Source: Micromonospora echinofusca (lineage in GTDB: Bacteria; Actinomycetota; Actinomycetes; Mycobacteriales; Micromonosporaceae). Taken from it: a DNA stretch of 64,000 bases. The DNA lies in assembly GCF_900091445.1 (NCBI RefSeq), contig NZ_LT607733.1, positions 868,001 to 932,000 of the forward strand, written 5' to 3'. Below the pieces are notes generated by a model. The model did not search any database. It was not told the DNA's origin and saw nothing but the letters and a program-made list of their open reading frames with translations. Shown here piece by piece: positions 55,499-63,703 of this stretch. How positions within the stretch are numbered: the stretch's first letter is position 1; each line of letters begins with the position of its first letter. Both the position numbers and the translations under genes were made by a program.

Positions 55499-56110
55499 AT
55501 GGTGGCGGGCGAGCTACGGCAGCAGACCGGCAGCATTGGCGTAGATAGAGCTAAGCGGTGGCTGAACTACTCGACCCGCGTCGCGTCGATCTACACAAAC
55601 ACTGACAAAGTGTTTAAAGACCTGCTGCATTTCCAGTGGCCCTATGGCGGTCAAGGCTTCAGCTTTGACATAGGGGGCAAGTTGCGCGGCGGCGATCTGC
55701 ATGACAAGTCATTCATGGCGGAAGTCAAGGCATATCGCTACGAGATGGACTCAGCAACAGAGTATCGGAAATTCATCGCCGAATGCTACGTAGCATTTCA
55801 AGAAAAGCCCGACCGATGCGATAATCTGATATGGCTATCCTGGGCTCCCTTTCAAGCGCAGAGTTGGCACAAGCATCGGAGTGCAGAGTCCATCAAAAAA
55901 CACCTTCTTCACGCCGACAACACCTTTCGGGTATTTGGAACAGAGTCAGCCGAGGAAGCGCATGGAAAATTAGACACGCAAGTAATATACGAATTAACCA
56001 ATCGCTTGTGGCTGCTGACGCTCTGCGATGAGCAGGAGGGCCTAGTAATCACGAGCGACCACTACCAGCGGGTTATGGCGTTCATGGGCATCGGGGAGGA
56101 GTCCCAATGA
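55499..56110 (+). CDS. Predicted PD-(D/E)XK nuclease-like protein (defence pair, gene 1)
   Basis: 203 residues, ATG 55499. SFDIGGKLRGGDLHDKSFMAEVKAYR offers D57 and E75-V-K77 with hydrophobic strands on either side, the arrangement of PD-(D/E)XK nucleases; IWLSWAPFQ follows as a typical core strand. GC content is clearly lower than in surrounding DNA and rare codons such as AAA, ATA and TTA-type A/T-ending codons are common, marking foreign origin. ATGA overlap with gene 2 makes a two-gene unit. No family name can be given; a role in phage or plasmid defence is inference. Confidence 0.7.
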   Translation: MVAGELRQQTGSIGVDRAKRWLNYSTRVASIYTNTDKVFKDLLHFQWPYGGQGFSFDIGGKLRGGDLHDKSFMAEVKAYRYEMDSATEYRKFIAECYVAFQEKPDRCDNLIWLSWAPFQAQSWHKHRSAESIKKHLLHADNTFRVFGTESAEEAHGKLDTQVIYELTNRLWLLTLCDEQEGLVITSDHYQRVMAFMGIGEESQ

Positions 56111-57513
56111 GCGGCGAATTCAGCGCGGCTCTGCGTCATGCGCTAGATTTCGACACACCGGATCGGCGCATCGACTCCTTGAAAACCAGCGTCAGCAACT
56201 TCCTGCGATCCGGCGACCCGTCTGCCCGGGTCAGGAAGACTGAGTACTTCAACCACACTTTCGCGCCAGACCTAGTACTGACCTGGCCGGAGGAGAATCG
56301 GGAGAGGCTCGTCTTTCTGCGCACCGATCCAAACCCAGAATGGCTAGCAGCTGACCTTAAAATCATCGCACCCAGTCACCCAATCATGCTCACTCTGGAC
56401 GACTCCGGATCCGGACAGGATTCAGCCGCTCACGAACGCTTGGTGATGGCTGCGAAAGAGGCTCGGGCCCTTATTACGAATCCGGATGCGATCGAGGAAT
56501 TTGTGTCCCCTCGCGTCCCGATTACTTCGGTGCTTACGAACGCCGTCATCCGTGGTGGCCTGGGCCTAGTAGATGAGCAGGCCGCGAGGGGTGCGGCCGA
56601 ATCAGCCATCGCGGGGTTCTCTGCTGCGGAGCATTTGGAGGCGGAGCCGATCAGGTCGGCGCTCGTAGCAGCCGAAGGCATGTTGGACGACGAGCAGGCC
56701 AACCGGTTCAGTCGTCTTTACCGGGCAGTCTGGGAGGGACAGGGCGGGACTCCTGAAAATTTCCCGTCCCATCGCAACCTGGCCGGCCCACTAACAGGCA
56801 GAGACCTTTCCCTTCTTCTTGCAACCCTCACAACTGATGATGTGCAATTCTGGCGCAGGATCGGGCGTAGCGTCCGACTCGAACAAGTAGTAGCCCTGGG
56901 GCCAGAATCAGGACCGAATCTAGGCCACCTAGTCGAAGCGAATTTGGATCGGTTGCTAGCACGTGGAGCGCGTGTCTTCGGCCAGAGCGGCGCGTCGAGC
57001 TCCGAGGGCCAGCGTGCGAACTGGGGAGTAGAAAAGGACTGTCTAGCACTGCGCGGTGACGGCTGGATTGCCTACTTCGCCGCCAGGTCTAACGACTTGC
57101 CTCCGCATGAGACACGACGCGGCGTGTCGGTTACTACCCTGATTGATGGCATCCGCCAGCTAGGAGTTCGCATGACGGATGTCAAAGTGCAGCAGGCCAA
57201 CTTCGCCATCTCGATCCAAGCTGTAGGCAATGCCGACGTCGTCGACAGTCCAGACTTCGGCCAACTAGTGGCTCGTGGCGACTCCGTGGCGCAGACGGCC
57301 GCAATAGCGATGTCTAGCGGACGTAATCTAATAGCGGATTTCGTTACTGGAACGGCCATGGGCCACACCAACGCCTCTTTTCCACTTCACGAACTAGCGC
57401 AAGCCGCAGTTCGACTTCTACTTGAGTTGAGCCATCGGAATGTGCCCGATGCTGACGTGAGGCTAGTCTCTGGCCGTGATCCAGTAGTAATTCAGGACCC
57501 GCTCTGGGAATGA
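56107..57513 (+). CDS. Unknown 468-residue partner protein (defence pair, gene 2)
   Basis: Starts ATG 56107 within the stop of gene 1. No TM segments, P-loop, helicase or toxin motifs can be seen. N-terminal part (VRKTEYFNHTFAPDLVLTWPEENRERLVFLRT region) looks like an alpha/beta segment that could itself be nuclease-like; the middle is helical and Ala/Glu-rich (DEQAARGAAESAIAGFSAAEHL); the C-terminal part mixes strands and helices to the end at DPLWE. Same lowered GC as gene 1. Likely the specificity, sensor or regulatory subunit of the pair (inference). A strong hairpin terminator follows 20 bp later. Confidence 0.65.
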   Translation: MSGEFSAALRHALDFDTPDRRIDSLKTSVSNFLRSGDPSARVRKTEYFNHTFAPDLVLTWPEENRERLVFLRTDPNPEWLAADLKIIAPSHPIMLTLDDSGSGQDSAAHERLVMAAKEARALITNPDAIEEFVSPRVPITSVLTNAVIRGGLGLVDEQAARGAAESAIAGFSAAEHLEAEPIRSALVAAEGMLDDEQANRFSRLYRAVWEGQGGTPENFPSHRNLAGPLTGRDLSLLLATLTTDDVQFWRRIGRSVRLEQVVALGPESGPNLGHLVEANLDRLLARGARVFGQSGASSSEGQRANWGVEKDCLALRGDGWIAYFAARSNDLPPHETRRGVSVTTLIDGIRQLGVRMTDVKVQQANFAISIQAVGNADVVDSPDFGQLVARGDSVAQTAAIAMSSGRNLIADFVTGTAMGHTNASFPLHELAQAAVRLLLELSHRNVPDADVRLVSGRDPVVIQDPLWE

Positions 57514-57533
57514 CGTCCCCCTAAGCCACCCTG

Positions 57534-57607
57534 CCATCCCGTCTGCCCTCGACCCGCCCTCCTGGGGAGCAGGCCGCGGCCCTCCGGGTCGAGGGCAGGC
57601 GGGATGG
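57534..57607 (+). terminator. Long inverted repeat terminating the defence pair
   Basis: 22-bp arms with a single G-T-compatible mismatch (57534-57555 with 57586-57607) enclose a 30-nt loop, beginning 20 bp after the stop codon. Confidence 0.7.
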
Positions 57608-57762
57608 ACTACCGCAACCACCCACGGACCGTGACCCGCCGACGGAGCCCCGGCCATCCTGGAGCCCGAGCGCCCCCGCCGGAGGCGCTCTAACCGCAAC
57701 CCTGCGACCACCGCCAGCTCGCCGACGCGGCCGGCGTGGGTCACGTCCGCGCGAGTGGTGTG

Positions 57763-59098
57763 GGAGACGGCCATCGCGGATCCGATCTGATGTTATGCGG
57801 CGATCGGGGTGGGGTCGGGCTGGTCGGTGTCGTGTCGGCCGGTCTCGACGGTGATCATGCGGGCTTTGGCGAGTAGTTCCAGGCCCATGTAGCGGCGACC
57901 TTCGGTCCACTCGTCGGTTTGCTCGGCCAGGACGGCGCCGACGAGGCGGATGATCGCTGGCCGGTTGGGGAAGATCCCGACGACATCGGTGCGGCGGCGG
58001 ATCTCCTTGTTCAGCCGCTCCTGCGGGTTGTTGGACCAGATCTGGCGCCAGATCTCACGCGGGAAGCCGGTGAACGCGAGCAGGTCGTCGCGGGCGGCGT
58101 CGAGGTGTTCGGCCGCGGCCGGGAACCTCGCCTCGATCGTGGCCACGACCCGCTGGAACTGGGCCCGGACGGCGTCGGCGTCGGGCTGGTCGAAGACCGT
58201 GCGCACCAGGGTCGCGATCCAGGGCTGCGCCGACTTCGGCACCTTCGTCAGCAGGTTGCGCAGGTAGTGGGTCCTGCACCGCTGCCACGATGCGCCGGGC
58301 AGGGCCGCGCCGATGGCGGCCACGAGGCCGGCGTGTGCGTCGGAGATGACCAGACGGACTCCGGACAGGCCGCGGGCCGTCAGCGACCGCAGGAACGCCA
58401 ACCAGCCGGCCCCATCCTCTTCAGAGGCGACGTCCACGCCCAACACTTCGCGTTGGCCGTCGGCGTTGACGCCCACGGCGATCAGCGCGTGGACGTTGAC
58501 GGTTCGTCCGGCTTCGCGGACCTTCATCGTCAGCGCGTCCATCCACACGAACGTGTAATGCCCGGAATCGAGGGGCCGGTTGCGGAACGCCTCCACCTGG
58601 ACGTCGAGGTGGGCGGCCATCTCTGAGACCTGCGACTTCGACAGCTGCCGGATGCCGAGTTGCTCGACCAGCTTCTCCACCCGCCGCGTCGAAACCCCGA
58701 GCAGATAGGAGGTGGCCACGACCGACACCAACGCTTGTTCGGCCCGCCGCCGGTGCGTCAGCAGCCAGTCGGGGAAGTAGCTGCCGTGGCGCAGCTTCGG
58801 GATCGCCAGGTCGATCGTCCCGGCCCGGGTGTCCCACTCCCGCTGCCGGTAACCGTTACGCGAATTGACCCGCTCGTCGCTGCGCTGCCCGTATACGGCG
58901 CCGCAGATCGCGTCGGCCTCAGCGGACATCACGGCCTGCGCGAACGTCTTGATCATCGCCTGCAACATGTCCGGCGACGCGCCCGCGATCTGCTCGCACA
59001 GCAGGTCAACAGGGTTCACACTCTCAGATGCGGCCATCGCGCTTCACTCTCCTTCGTTGGACTTAGCCGTCTCGAAGGATCGCGCGGTGGCCGTCTCC
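57763..59098 (-). mobile_element. IS256-family insertion sequence
   Basis: Terminal inverted repeats GGAGACGGCCA-t/c-CGCG...GATCC at about 57763-57784 and 59077-59098 enclose one transposase gene; total about 1.34 kb, normal for the family. The flanking 8-9 bases on the two sides do not match, so no target duplication is visible and the copy may be the product of recombination or adjacent deletion. Confidence 0.8.
57793..59037 (-). CDS. IS256 family transposase
   Basis: 414 residues, full length. DDE triad: D167 (FVWMDALTMKV), D233 (LVISDAHAGL) and E340 (NNPQERLNKEI); the C-x2-H-like RCRTHYLRN motif of the family follows the second Asp, and the N-terminal SRNGYRQREWDTRAG is the conserved DNA-binding block. 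No frameshift or stop, so it is probably active or recently active. Inserted between the nuclease pair and the Nudix gene. Confidence 0.95.
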   Translation of the reverse strand: MAASESVNPVDLLCEQIAGASPDMLQAMIKTFAQAVMSAEADAICGAVYGQRSDERVNSRNGYRQREWDTRAGTIDLAIPKLRHGSYFPDWLLTHRRRAEQALVSVVATSYLLGVSTRRVEKLVEQLGIRQLSKSQVSEMAAHLDVQVEAFRNRPLDSGHYTFVWMDALTMKVREAGRTVNVHALIAVGVNADGQREVLGVDVASEEDGAGWLAFLRSLTARGLSGVRLVISDAHAGLVAAIGAALPGASWQRCRTHYLRNLLTKVPKSAQPWIATLVRTVFDQPDADAVRAQFQRVVATIEARFPAAAEHLDAARDDLLAFTGFPREIWRQIWSNNPQERLNKEIRRRTDVVGIFPNRPAIIRLVGAVLAEQTDEWTEGRRYMGLELLAKARMITVETGRHDTDQPDPTPIAA

Positions 59099-59361
59099 TA
59101 TCTACGCAACACGCCCATCACAGGCAAGTCGTACACCACTACCGTGGACGCAACCGCCGGCGTGCGCTCCCCTACGCCGCGCGGGCTCGTGGCCGCGCGG
59201 CCCGGCCGGCTGCCGGCCCACCCCTCACCGGTCAACGCTGCTGTCGTCATGCGGCGGCCCCTCCGGGCTTCCCGCCCTCCGCGCCAGCCGCCGGGCGTGT
59301 TGCGGGGGCCGGAGTCGGAGCGCCAGCGGAGCGACGGACGCGCGCCTAGGCGGCGGCGCGT
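59099..59361. other. Non-coding stretch next to the IS
   Basis: Very GC-rich sequence between the IS right end and the Nudix terminator. Short open frames lack support; nothing else seen. Confidence 0.35.
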
Positions 59362-59380
59362 GCGGCCCGTCAAGGGCCGC
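59362..59380 (-). terminator. Hairpin terminator of the Nudix gene
   Basis: Perfect 7-bp GC stem (59362-59368 with 59374-59380) with a GTCAA loop, 25 bp beyond the Nudix stop on the minus strand. Confidence 0.65.
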
Positions 59381-59405
59381 CTTGATCGTGTATCGAAACT
59401 GTGCT

Positions 59406-59873
59406 CTAGATTGCGCTGCCGTATTCGGCGTACGCAGAGCTGCCAGTACTACGCGCTGCAATCGCCGAACGGATCCTGCGGGCGAGCCGGGCCGGGCCGT
59501 ACTGGTCCAAGGACTCTGCGCCCACGTAGCGCCATTCGGTGAGTTCACCATCGGCGAAGCGGATGTCACGCTCTTGCTTGGCGCCGAGTGAACCGCCGTC
59601 GAAGATGAACAAGAGCTTGTCGCCCTCGTGTTCGGCGGGCGCCCAGTCAACGACCAGCATCGGTCCGAGCGCGGGCGTGAGGCCGAGTTCCTCTTGGACC
59701 TCGCGTACGCATGCGCCTCGTGGTGACTCGCCGGGTTCGACGTAGCCGCCGGGGATGTCCCAGTGCTCCTTGTAGCTCGGGCGTACGAGGAGCACGCGGC
59801 CTTCGTTATCGAAGAAGAGGGCGCCTGCGGCGACGCGTGGGGTTGCCATGGGTGGCATCTCGTTGGCCGTCAC
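59406..59873 (-). CDS. Nudix hydrolase (Pif-like AICE protein)
   Basis: 155 residues. Complete Nudix box at 43-65 (G-x5-E49, R57-E58, E61-E62-x-G64), so it should hydrolyse a nucleoside diphosphate linked to another moiety in an Mg-dependent way. In pSAM2 the Pif protein, which carries a Nudix motif, blocks redundant transfer between donor cells; position beside the regulators of an AICE suggests the same immunity role here (inference). The frame begins at 59873; ATG codons at residues 6 and 9 are alternatives. 24 bp downstream of the XRE regulator gene on the same strand. Confidence 0.85.
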   Translation of the reverse strand: MTANEMPPMATPRVAAGALFFDNEGRVLLVRPSYKEHWDIPGGYVEPGESPRGACVREVQEELGLTPALGPMLVVDWAPAEHEGDKLLFIFDGGSLGAKQERDIRFADGELTEWRYVGAESLDQYGPARLARRIRSAIAARSTGSSAYAEYGSAI

Positions 59874-59897
59874 CAGGGCAGCCTAGATGGGCTGGGT

Positions 59898-61121
59898 TCA
59901 GTCGAGCACCTTGAGCCGCCGGGCCAGTCCGACTAGTTCGGCTGAGGGCTTGCCGCGCTGCCGGCGTACCCAGGTCAGGGCGAGTTGTCGGCTGAGGAAG
60001 TGGTGTCGGACCTGTTCGGGTGCCATCTGCTCGGCGTCGAGCAGGACGGCCTGGGCGTCGTTAACGCGGTTCCAGGAGCTGTAGGCGCGGGCGACTTCGA
60101 GGGCGTGCCGTACGCGGCGTTCCATCGGTAGGCCGGCGGTGTCGACGCGCGGGCCGAGGTCGATGGCGACTTGCAGGTTGCCCAGCTCGGCGGCGGTGGC
60201 GACGCGGTGGATGGCGACGTTGGTCGGGCCGAATGCGGTCCAGAGGTGGTTGGCGTCGGCTCCGAGTTGGCCGGCGGCGTGGTCGGCGGCGGTGAGAAAG
60301 GTGCGGGTGGTGGCGGCGTCGTTGGAGCGGGCGGCGGCCATCGAGCCGGACAGGAACAGGGTTCCGTAGACGGAGAGCAGCGCTGGTGTGGCGTGCTTGA
60401 GGTGGGGCTCCAGGTAGCCGGCGGCGTCTTCGGTGAGGCGTACTGCTTCGGCGTAGCGGCCGGTGGCGTGCAGGGCGTGGCCGACGGAGCGGAACAGTGA
60501 GCCGGTGATGAGCGAGTCGCCGGTGGGGCGGACGGCGGTCAAGCCGCGGTCGGCGGCGATCCAGGCGAGGTCGCTCTCCCCGAGTTTGGTGAGCTGGGTC
60601 GCGGCGAGCTGGTACGCGAGGCCGAGTAGGCGGCGGGCCTGGTCCTGGTCGTCGCCGTCGTGGTGGTCGGCGGCGGCCTGGGCGCGGTGGAGCAGGTCGG
60701 GCAGGCGGCCGGTGACGTATCCGAATCGTGAGTCCTGGTAGGCGTCCCAGAGGGCGCCCACCTCCTTCTTGAGCACGGCGACGCTCGGCGGCTCCGCGTG
60801 CGTGCCGCCGCCGAACGGGGCGATAGCGCAGTAGTTCATCAGGGCGGCGCGGAGGGCGGGCACGGTTTCGGTGCCGCTGTCGCCGGTCCAGTCGAGCAGC
60901 GAGGGTTCGCCGAGCAGGTCTCCGAGGGAGATGTCCAGGACTTCGGCGAGGGACTTGATGACGGAGAGCCGGTCCAGCTCGATCCGGTTGTTCTCGATCT
61001 TGCCCAGCCAGTCGGCGGTACGGCCGATGAGCCCGGCTAGGACCTCTTGGGACAGGCCGCGTCGCCGGCGGTACCAGGCGACGCGCTCGCCGATGGTCAG
61101 GGTGTTGGTTGTCCCGCGCAC
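59898..61121 (-). CDS. XRE-family transcriptional regulator with TPR-like C-terminus
   Basis: 407 residues. N-terminal HTH_3 (TIGERVAWYRRRRGLSQEVL, TADWLGKIENNRI), then about 300 residues of helical repeats (LLGLAYQLAATQLTKLGESDLAW, GHALHATGRYAEAVRLTEDAAGYL) of the type found in actinobacterial XRE regulators linked to secondary metabolism or mobile elements. GTG 61121 is chosen; the frame extends further upstream without coding character. Likely co-transcribed with the Nudix gene and a regulator of AICE functions. Confidence 0.85.
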   Translation of the reverse strand: MRGTTNTLTIGERVAWYRRRRGLSQEVLAGLIGRTADWLGKIENNRIELDRLSVIKSLAEVLDISLGDLLGEPSLLDWTGDSGTETVPALRAALMNYCAIAPFGGGTHAEPPSVAVLKKEVGALWDAYQDSRFGYVTGRLPDLLHRAQAAADHHDGDDQDQARRLLGLAYQLAATQLTKLGESDLAWIAADRGLTAVRPTGDSLITGSLFRSVGHALHATGRYAEAVRLTEDAAGYLEPHLKHATPALLSVYGTLFLSGSMAAARSNDAATTRTFLTAADHAAGQLGADANHLWTAFGPTNVAIHRVATAAELGNLQVAIDLGPRVDTAGLPMERRVRHALEVARAYSSWNRVNDAQAVLLDAEQMAPEQVRHHFLSRQLALTWVRRQRGKPSAELVGLARRLKVLD

Positions 61122-61186
61122 CGGTTCACTGTCTCCCCTCGGTCGACTGCGACCCCGGAAGGATTTTCCGGGTCGCCGGGCGGTAT

Positions 61187-61378
61187 ATGCCACAACCTGT
61201 CTGCATGACGGGGCTGAACGTATCGAGCAACTGCCAATCCTGCTCGGGCGCGGGCTGGAAGTACACCCTCGCCCGCACCGCCATCCGGGGGATAGGGCGC
61301 GGGTCGGAGCGGACCCGTTCCCTGGCCCGGCGGTCCTGCCTGGACTGCGCGGGTTCCGGTCGCGCAGCGACCTGCTGA
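61187..61378 (+). CDS. Small zinc-ribbon-like protein
   Basis: 63 residues from ATG 61187 (57 from ATG 61205). Two Cys pairs, CQSC and CLDC, each followed by a short Gly-rich turn (CQSCSGAGWKYT, CLDCAGSG), as in DnaJ-type zinc knuckles. A recurrent small gene of AICE regulatory regions. Divergent from the XRE gene; no clear RBS, possibly leaderless. Confidence 0.55.
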   Translation: MPQPVCMTGLNVSSNCQSCSGAGWKYTLARTAIRGIGRGSERTRSLARRSCLDCAGSGRAATC

Positions 61379-61390
61379 GGCTGGCCCGGG

Positions 61391-61762
61391 GTGGGTGCTG
61401 GCGTGGGACCGCGACCCGAACGACGGCCCGTGAATGGCCCGCCCACCCCGGCGCTTCGCACACCAGCGCCGCGCCGGCCGGGTGTCCCGGCACCGGGCGA
61501 CCTGGTGCTCATCGGCGGCCGGGCCTCGGTGCAGTTCGGCGGCGACCGCGCGCTGTGGCTGCGGGTTACCTCGGTCTGCGACAAGCCGACGTACCACGGC
61601 TGGGTGTGGCTCACCGGCTACTCCATCAACCCAGCCACCGGTAAGGCGCTGGCGCGGCGTGAGGTCTTCGCGCAGATCGCCGGCCTTCAGATCCAGCCAC
61701 GCACTACCAACAACGCGCCGCCTCGCAACGTGGCGCCGGTGATGAGGAGACGCGGTGTTTGA
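61391..61762 (+). CDS. Small conserved AICE protein
   Basis: About 123 residues. Conserved-looking core: PGDLVLIGGRASVQFGGDRALWLRVTSV, quoted here in shorter blocks as PGDLVLIGGRAS and LWLRVTSVCDKPTYHGWVWL, then GYSINPATGKALARREVFAQ. A paralogous theme (WxWVEG/WVWLTG) recurs in the next gene, so both may be small OB- or SH3-like proteins. GTG 61430 is an alternative start. Overlaps the next gene by 8 bp. Confidence 0.55.
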   Translation: MGAGVGPRPERRPVNGPPTPALRTPAPRRPGVPAPGDLVLIGGRASVQFGGDRALWLRVTSVCDKPTYHGWVWLTGYSINPATGKALARREVFAQIAGLQIQPRTTNNAPPRNVAPVMRRRGV

Positions 61763-61997
61763 CGTTCGGGTACGACTCGGCGCGGTGCTGACGATCGATG
61801 CAACAGATCGTCTCCTGCCATCGGACGGGCCGGTGACGTTGTGGGTGACCGGGGTTCGGCTGGTGGCCAACCGTCCGCCGCAGGATGAGTGGATCTGGGT
61901 CGAGGGATTTAGGCTCGGTCCGTCCGGCCGGCATGGTCGGCAGGCGCAGATCCTGGTACGCGCGAGCAAGCTCCCGCCAGATGGGGCGGCCCGGTGA
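61755..61997 (+). CDS. Small conserved AICE protein, related to its upstream neighbour
   Basis: 80 residues, GTG 61755 with GAGGAGA at ideal spacing. VTLWVTGVRLVANRP and DEWIWVEGFRLG echo LWLRVTSV and HGWVWLTGYSIN of the previous protein, indicating duplication of one small beta-rich fold. Overlaps both neighbours, so the three genes are translated as one unit. Function unknown. Confidence 0.6.
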   Translation: MFDVRVRLGAVLTIDATDRLLPSDGPVTLWVTGVRLVANRPPQDEWIWVEGFRLGPSGRHGRQAQILVRASKLPPDGAAR

Positions 61998-62269
61998 GTA
62001 CCTACCTGTCCAGTGCGGTGCGCGACCAGCTCCGGGCGGCACAGGCGCAGCTTGACCAGCACACCCCGTCGAGCGCGGACGGGCGCTGCGCCACCTGTGG
62101 AGAGGAGGGGCCGTGCCCGCAGCGTCAGGCAGCGTTGCGGGTATTCGGCCGGTACAGGTGCCTGCCGCGTCGGTGGCCGGGTGCGACTCGTCCGGAGTCG
62201 GTGGGAGCGCCGTCGTCGTGGTCGGGGTGGCTTGCCGCAGCGGTGGAGCATGTGACGCCGAACGGCTGA
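61994..62269 (+). CDS. Small hypothetical protein with Cys cluster
   Basis: 91 residues, GTG 61994 overlapping the previous stop. An N-terminal helix (SAVRDQLRAAQAQLDQH) and a CATCGEEGPCPQR knuckle with three Cys, then a basic, Trp-containing tail. Similar small Cys proteins accompany AICE regulators. Function unknown. Confidence 0.55.
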   Translation: MSTYLSSAVRDQLRAAQAQLDQHTPSSADGRCATCGEEGPCPQRQAALRVFGRYRCLPRRWPGATRPESVGAPSSWSGWLAAAVEHVTPNG

Positions 62270-62274
62270 CCTTA

Positions 62275-62300
62275 CTTGTCCTGTCATGCAAACAACTCAT
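62275..62300 (+). promoter_or_regulatory. Upstream region of gntR with CTTGT half-site
   Basis: An AT-rich stretch, 45-75 bp before the gntR start, contains CTTGT (62275-62279) and ACAA (62292-62295), half-sites also found in the operator-like cluster at 63623-63651. Candidate for autoregulation by the GntR protein. Confidence 0.4.
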
Positions 62301-62345
62301 AAGCTGCTGAGATTCATGCAGCGTTCCTAGGTGGGGTGGCCCGCG

Positions 62346-63071
62346 ATGGCGTACGAGATTCCGACGCCGAAATACCTGCGCGTGTTGAACACGCTGCGGA
62401 AGCGCATCGAGGACGGCGACTACGCCCCCGGTGCGGCACTGCCATCGGAAAACCAGCTCTGTACGGAGTTCGGGGTGTCCCGCCCGACGGTCCTCAAGGC
62501 GCTTGGCATCCTCAAGCAGGACGGATGGATCGAGTCGCAGCAGGGCAAGGGCAGCTTCGTACGCGGCCGGCCCGCCTCAGGGCGTACCTCTCCCGACTAC
62601 GCCCGCGACGCGGTCGAGCTGGACGAGACCGGGGAGACGGAGATCCTACATGTCGGCCCGGTGCTCGCGTCACCGCGGATCGCGGCGGAGTTGAAGATCC
62701 CGGAGGGTACGCCGGTCTACGAACGGCGCCGCCGGACCGTCTCGGAGGCAGGGCCGGTGGACCTGGTCGCCACGTTCGTGCCGGTGGACATCGCGGTCGG
62801 TACCGACATCACCAGGCCGGACCCGATCGCTGGCGGCCTGCTCGACCTCATCGCCCGCCGCAAGGGCCTACGACCGGACTACGCCACCGAGCGGATGACC
62901 GCCCGCCGGGTGAGCGACGTCGAGGCTGAGGCGTTGGACGTGCCGGCCGACGAGTCGGTGATGAGCGTCGTCATCACAGTGCACCAGGCATCCGGCGACC
63001 CGATCATGACGTCGGTGCTGGTGATGCCGGGCAGCCGCCACGAAATCGAGGACACCTACGCCCTGTCCTGA
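62346..63071 (+). CDS. GntR-family regulator with UTRA domain (KorSA-like)
   Basis: 241 residues. Winged HTH (LNTLRKRIEDGDYAPGAALPSE, VSRPTVLKALGILKQDGWIE) at about 8-75, UTRA/HutC effector domain about 90-235 (PEGTPVYERRRRTVS, VFVPV-like strands, LDVPADESVMSVV). In pSAM2 the GntR protein KorSA represses the replication/transfer activator; the location in this element fits that role. ATG 62346 chosen; GTG 62331 possible. Confidence 0.88.
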   Translation: MAYEIPTPKYLRVLNTLRKRIEDGDYAPGAALPSENQLCTEFGVSRPTVLKALGILKQDGWIESQQGKGSFVRGRPASGRTSPDYARDAVELDETGETEILHVGPVLASPRIAAELKIPEGTPVYERRRRTVSEAGPVDLVATFVPVDIAVGTDITRPDPIAGGLLDLIARRKGLRPDYATERMTARRVSDVEAEALDVPADESVMSVVITVHQASGDPIMTSVLVMPGSRHEIEDTYALS

Positions 63072-63080
63072 GATCGCAGG

Positions 63081-63104
63081 GGGCGCACCAGGGGAGGTGC
63101 GTCC
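63081..63104. terminator. Hairpin terminator
   Basis: 9-bp stem with one wobble pair (63081-63089 with 63096-63104) between the convergent gntR and repeat-protein genes. Confidence 0.55.
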
Positions 63105-63122
63105 TTCGCTGCTTTCCGGTAA

Positions 63123-63596
63123 TCATCGTCGTGCCGCGAGTGCGCGGCCCACGCCTCGGCGCATCCGTCTCGACGCGCCAGGAAGGCGCTGCAAGCGAAG
63201 CACCTCATGAGGCGTCAGCTCGCGGCGGCTGGCTAGCGCAATCGCTGCGGCGTAGGGCCTCGAAGTCAGCCGGTCGAGATGGACGGCGATCTCCTCCAGG
63301 ACCTTGAGCAGGACATCTCGGTCTGCCTGCGGATGCTGAGCGACGAGCCGTAGCAGGCAGTTGCGGTCCCACTCGGAGAACTCGCCACCAAGCAACTCGC
63401 TTAGGGCTGCTGCGTCCGTGCGGGCGTCTTGGGCGACGGCCAGCCGCACGAAAGAGTAGGGACTGCGGGCGAGTAAGCGCATCCCGGCTGAGTCGACGCG
63501 CGGGTCTGCCACCAGGTCCAGGTAGTCCCGTGGTGTTCGCGACCGTGGAAGCAATGCTTCGATCTCCAACCACCGCTCCTCACTGGGTCTCCACAT
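63123..63596 (-). CDS. HEAT/LRV-like repeat hypothetical protein
   Basis: 157 residues made of short helical repeats: LVADPRVDSAGMRLLARSPYSFVRLAVAQD, split as DSAGMRLLARSPYSFVRLAV and RNCLLRLVAQHPQADRDVLL, with a recurring L-A-x-S/H-P-x2-x-V/D pattern typical of variant HEAT or leucine-rich-variant repeats. Cytoplasmic scaffold or inhibitor; exact role unknown. Divergent from the gene at 63704 across an operator-like region. Confidence 0.6.
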   Translation of the reverse strand: MWRPSEERWLEIEALLPRSRTPRDYLDLVADPRVDSAGMRLLARSPYSFVRLAVAQDARTDAAALSELLGGEFSEWDRNCLLRLVAQHPQADRDVLLKVLEEIAVHLDRLTSRPYAAAIALASRRELTPHEVLRLQRLPGASRRMRRGVGRALAARR

Positions 63597-63622
63597 TGTG
63601 CAACCCGCTCACCTTCGACCTT

Positions 63623-63651
63623 GCTTGTGCTTACAAGCTGACGTAACTTGT
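63623..63651 (+). promoter_or_regulatory. Clustered CTTGT/ACAAG palindromes, candidate GntR operator
   Basis: GCTTGT-4 bp-ACAAGC (63623-63638) forms a perfect palindrome, and a further CTTGT at 63647-63651 makes an overlapping second one, between two divergent genes of the AICE. Confidence 0.5.
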
Positions 63652-63703
63652 TAGCTCAACCGGTTGTCAGATAGATGACTGGTGAGGCTAGGAGGCTGTC
63701 CAG

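Noticed and set aside
57608..57774. A small minus-strand gene beginning in the IS left end
   Set aside because: Start lies in the terminal inverted repeat, no RBS, and the translation degenerates into Arg/Gly/Pro shadow sequence.
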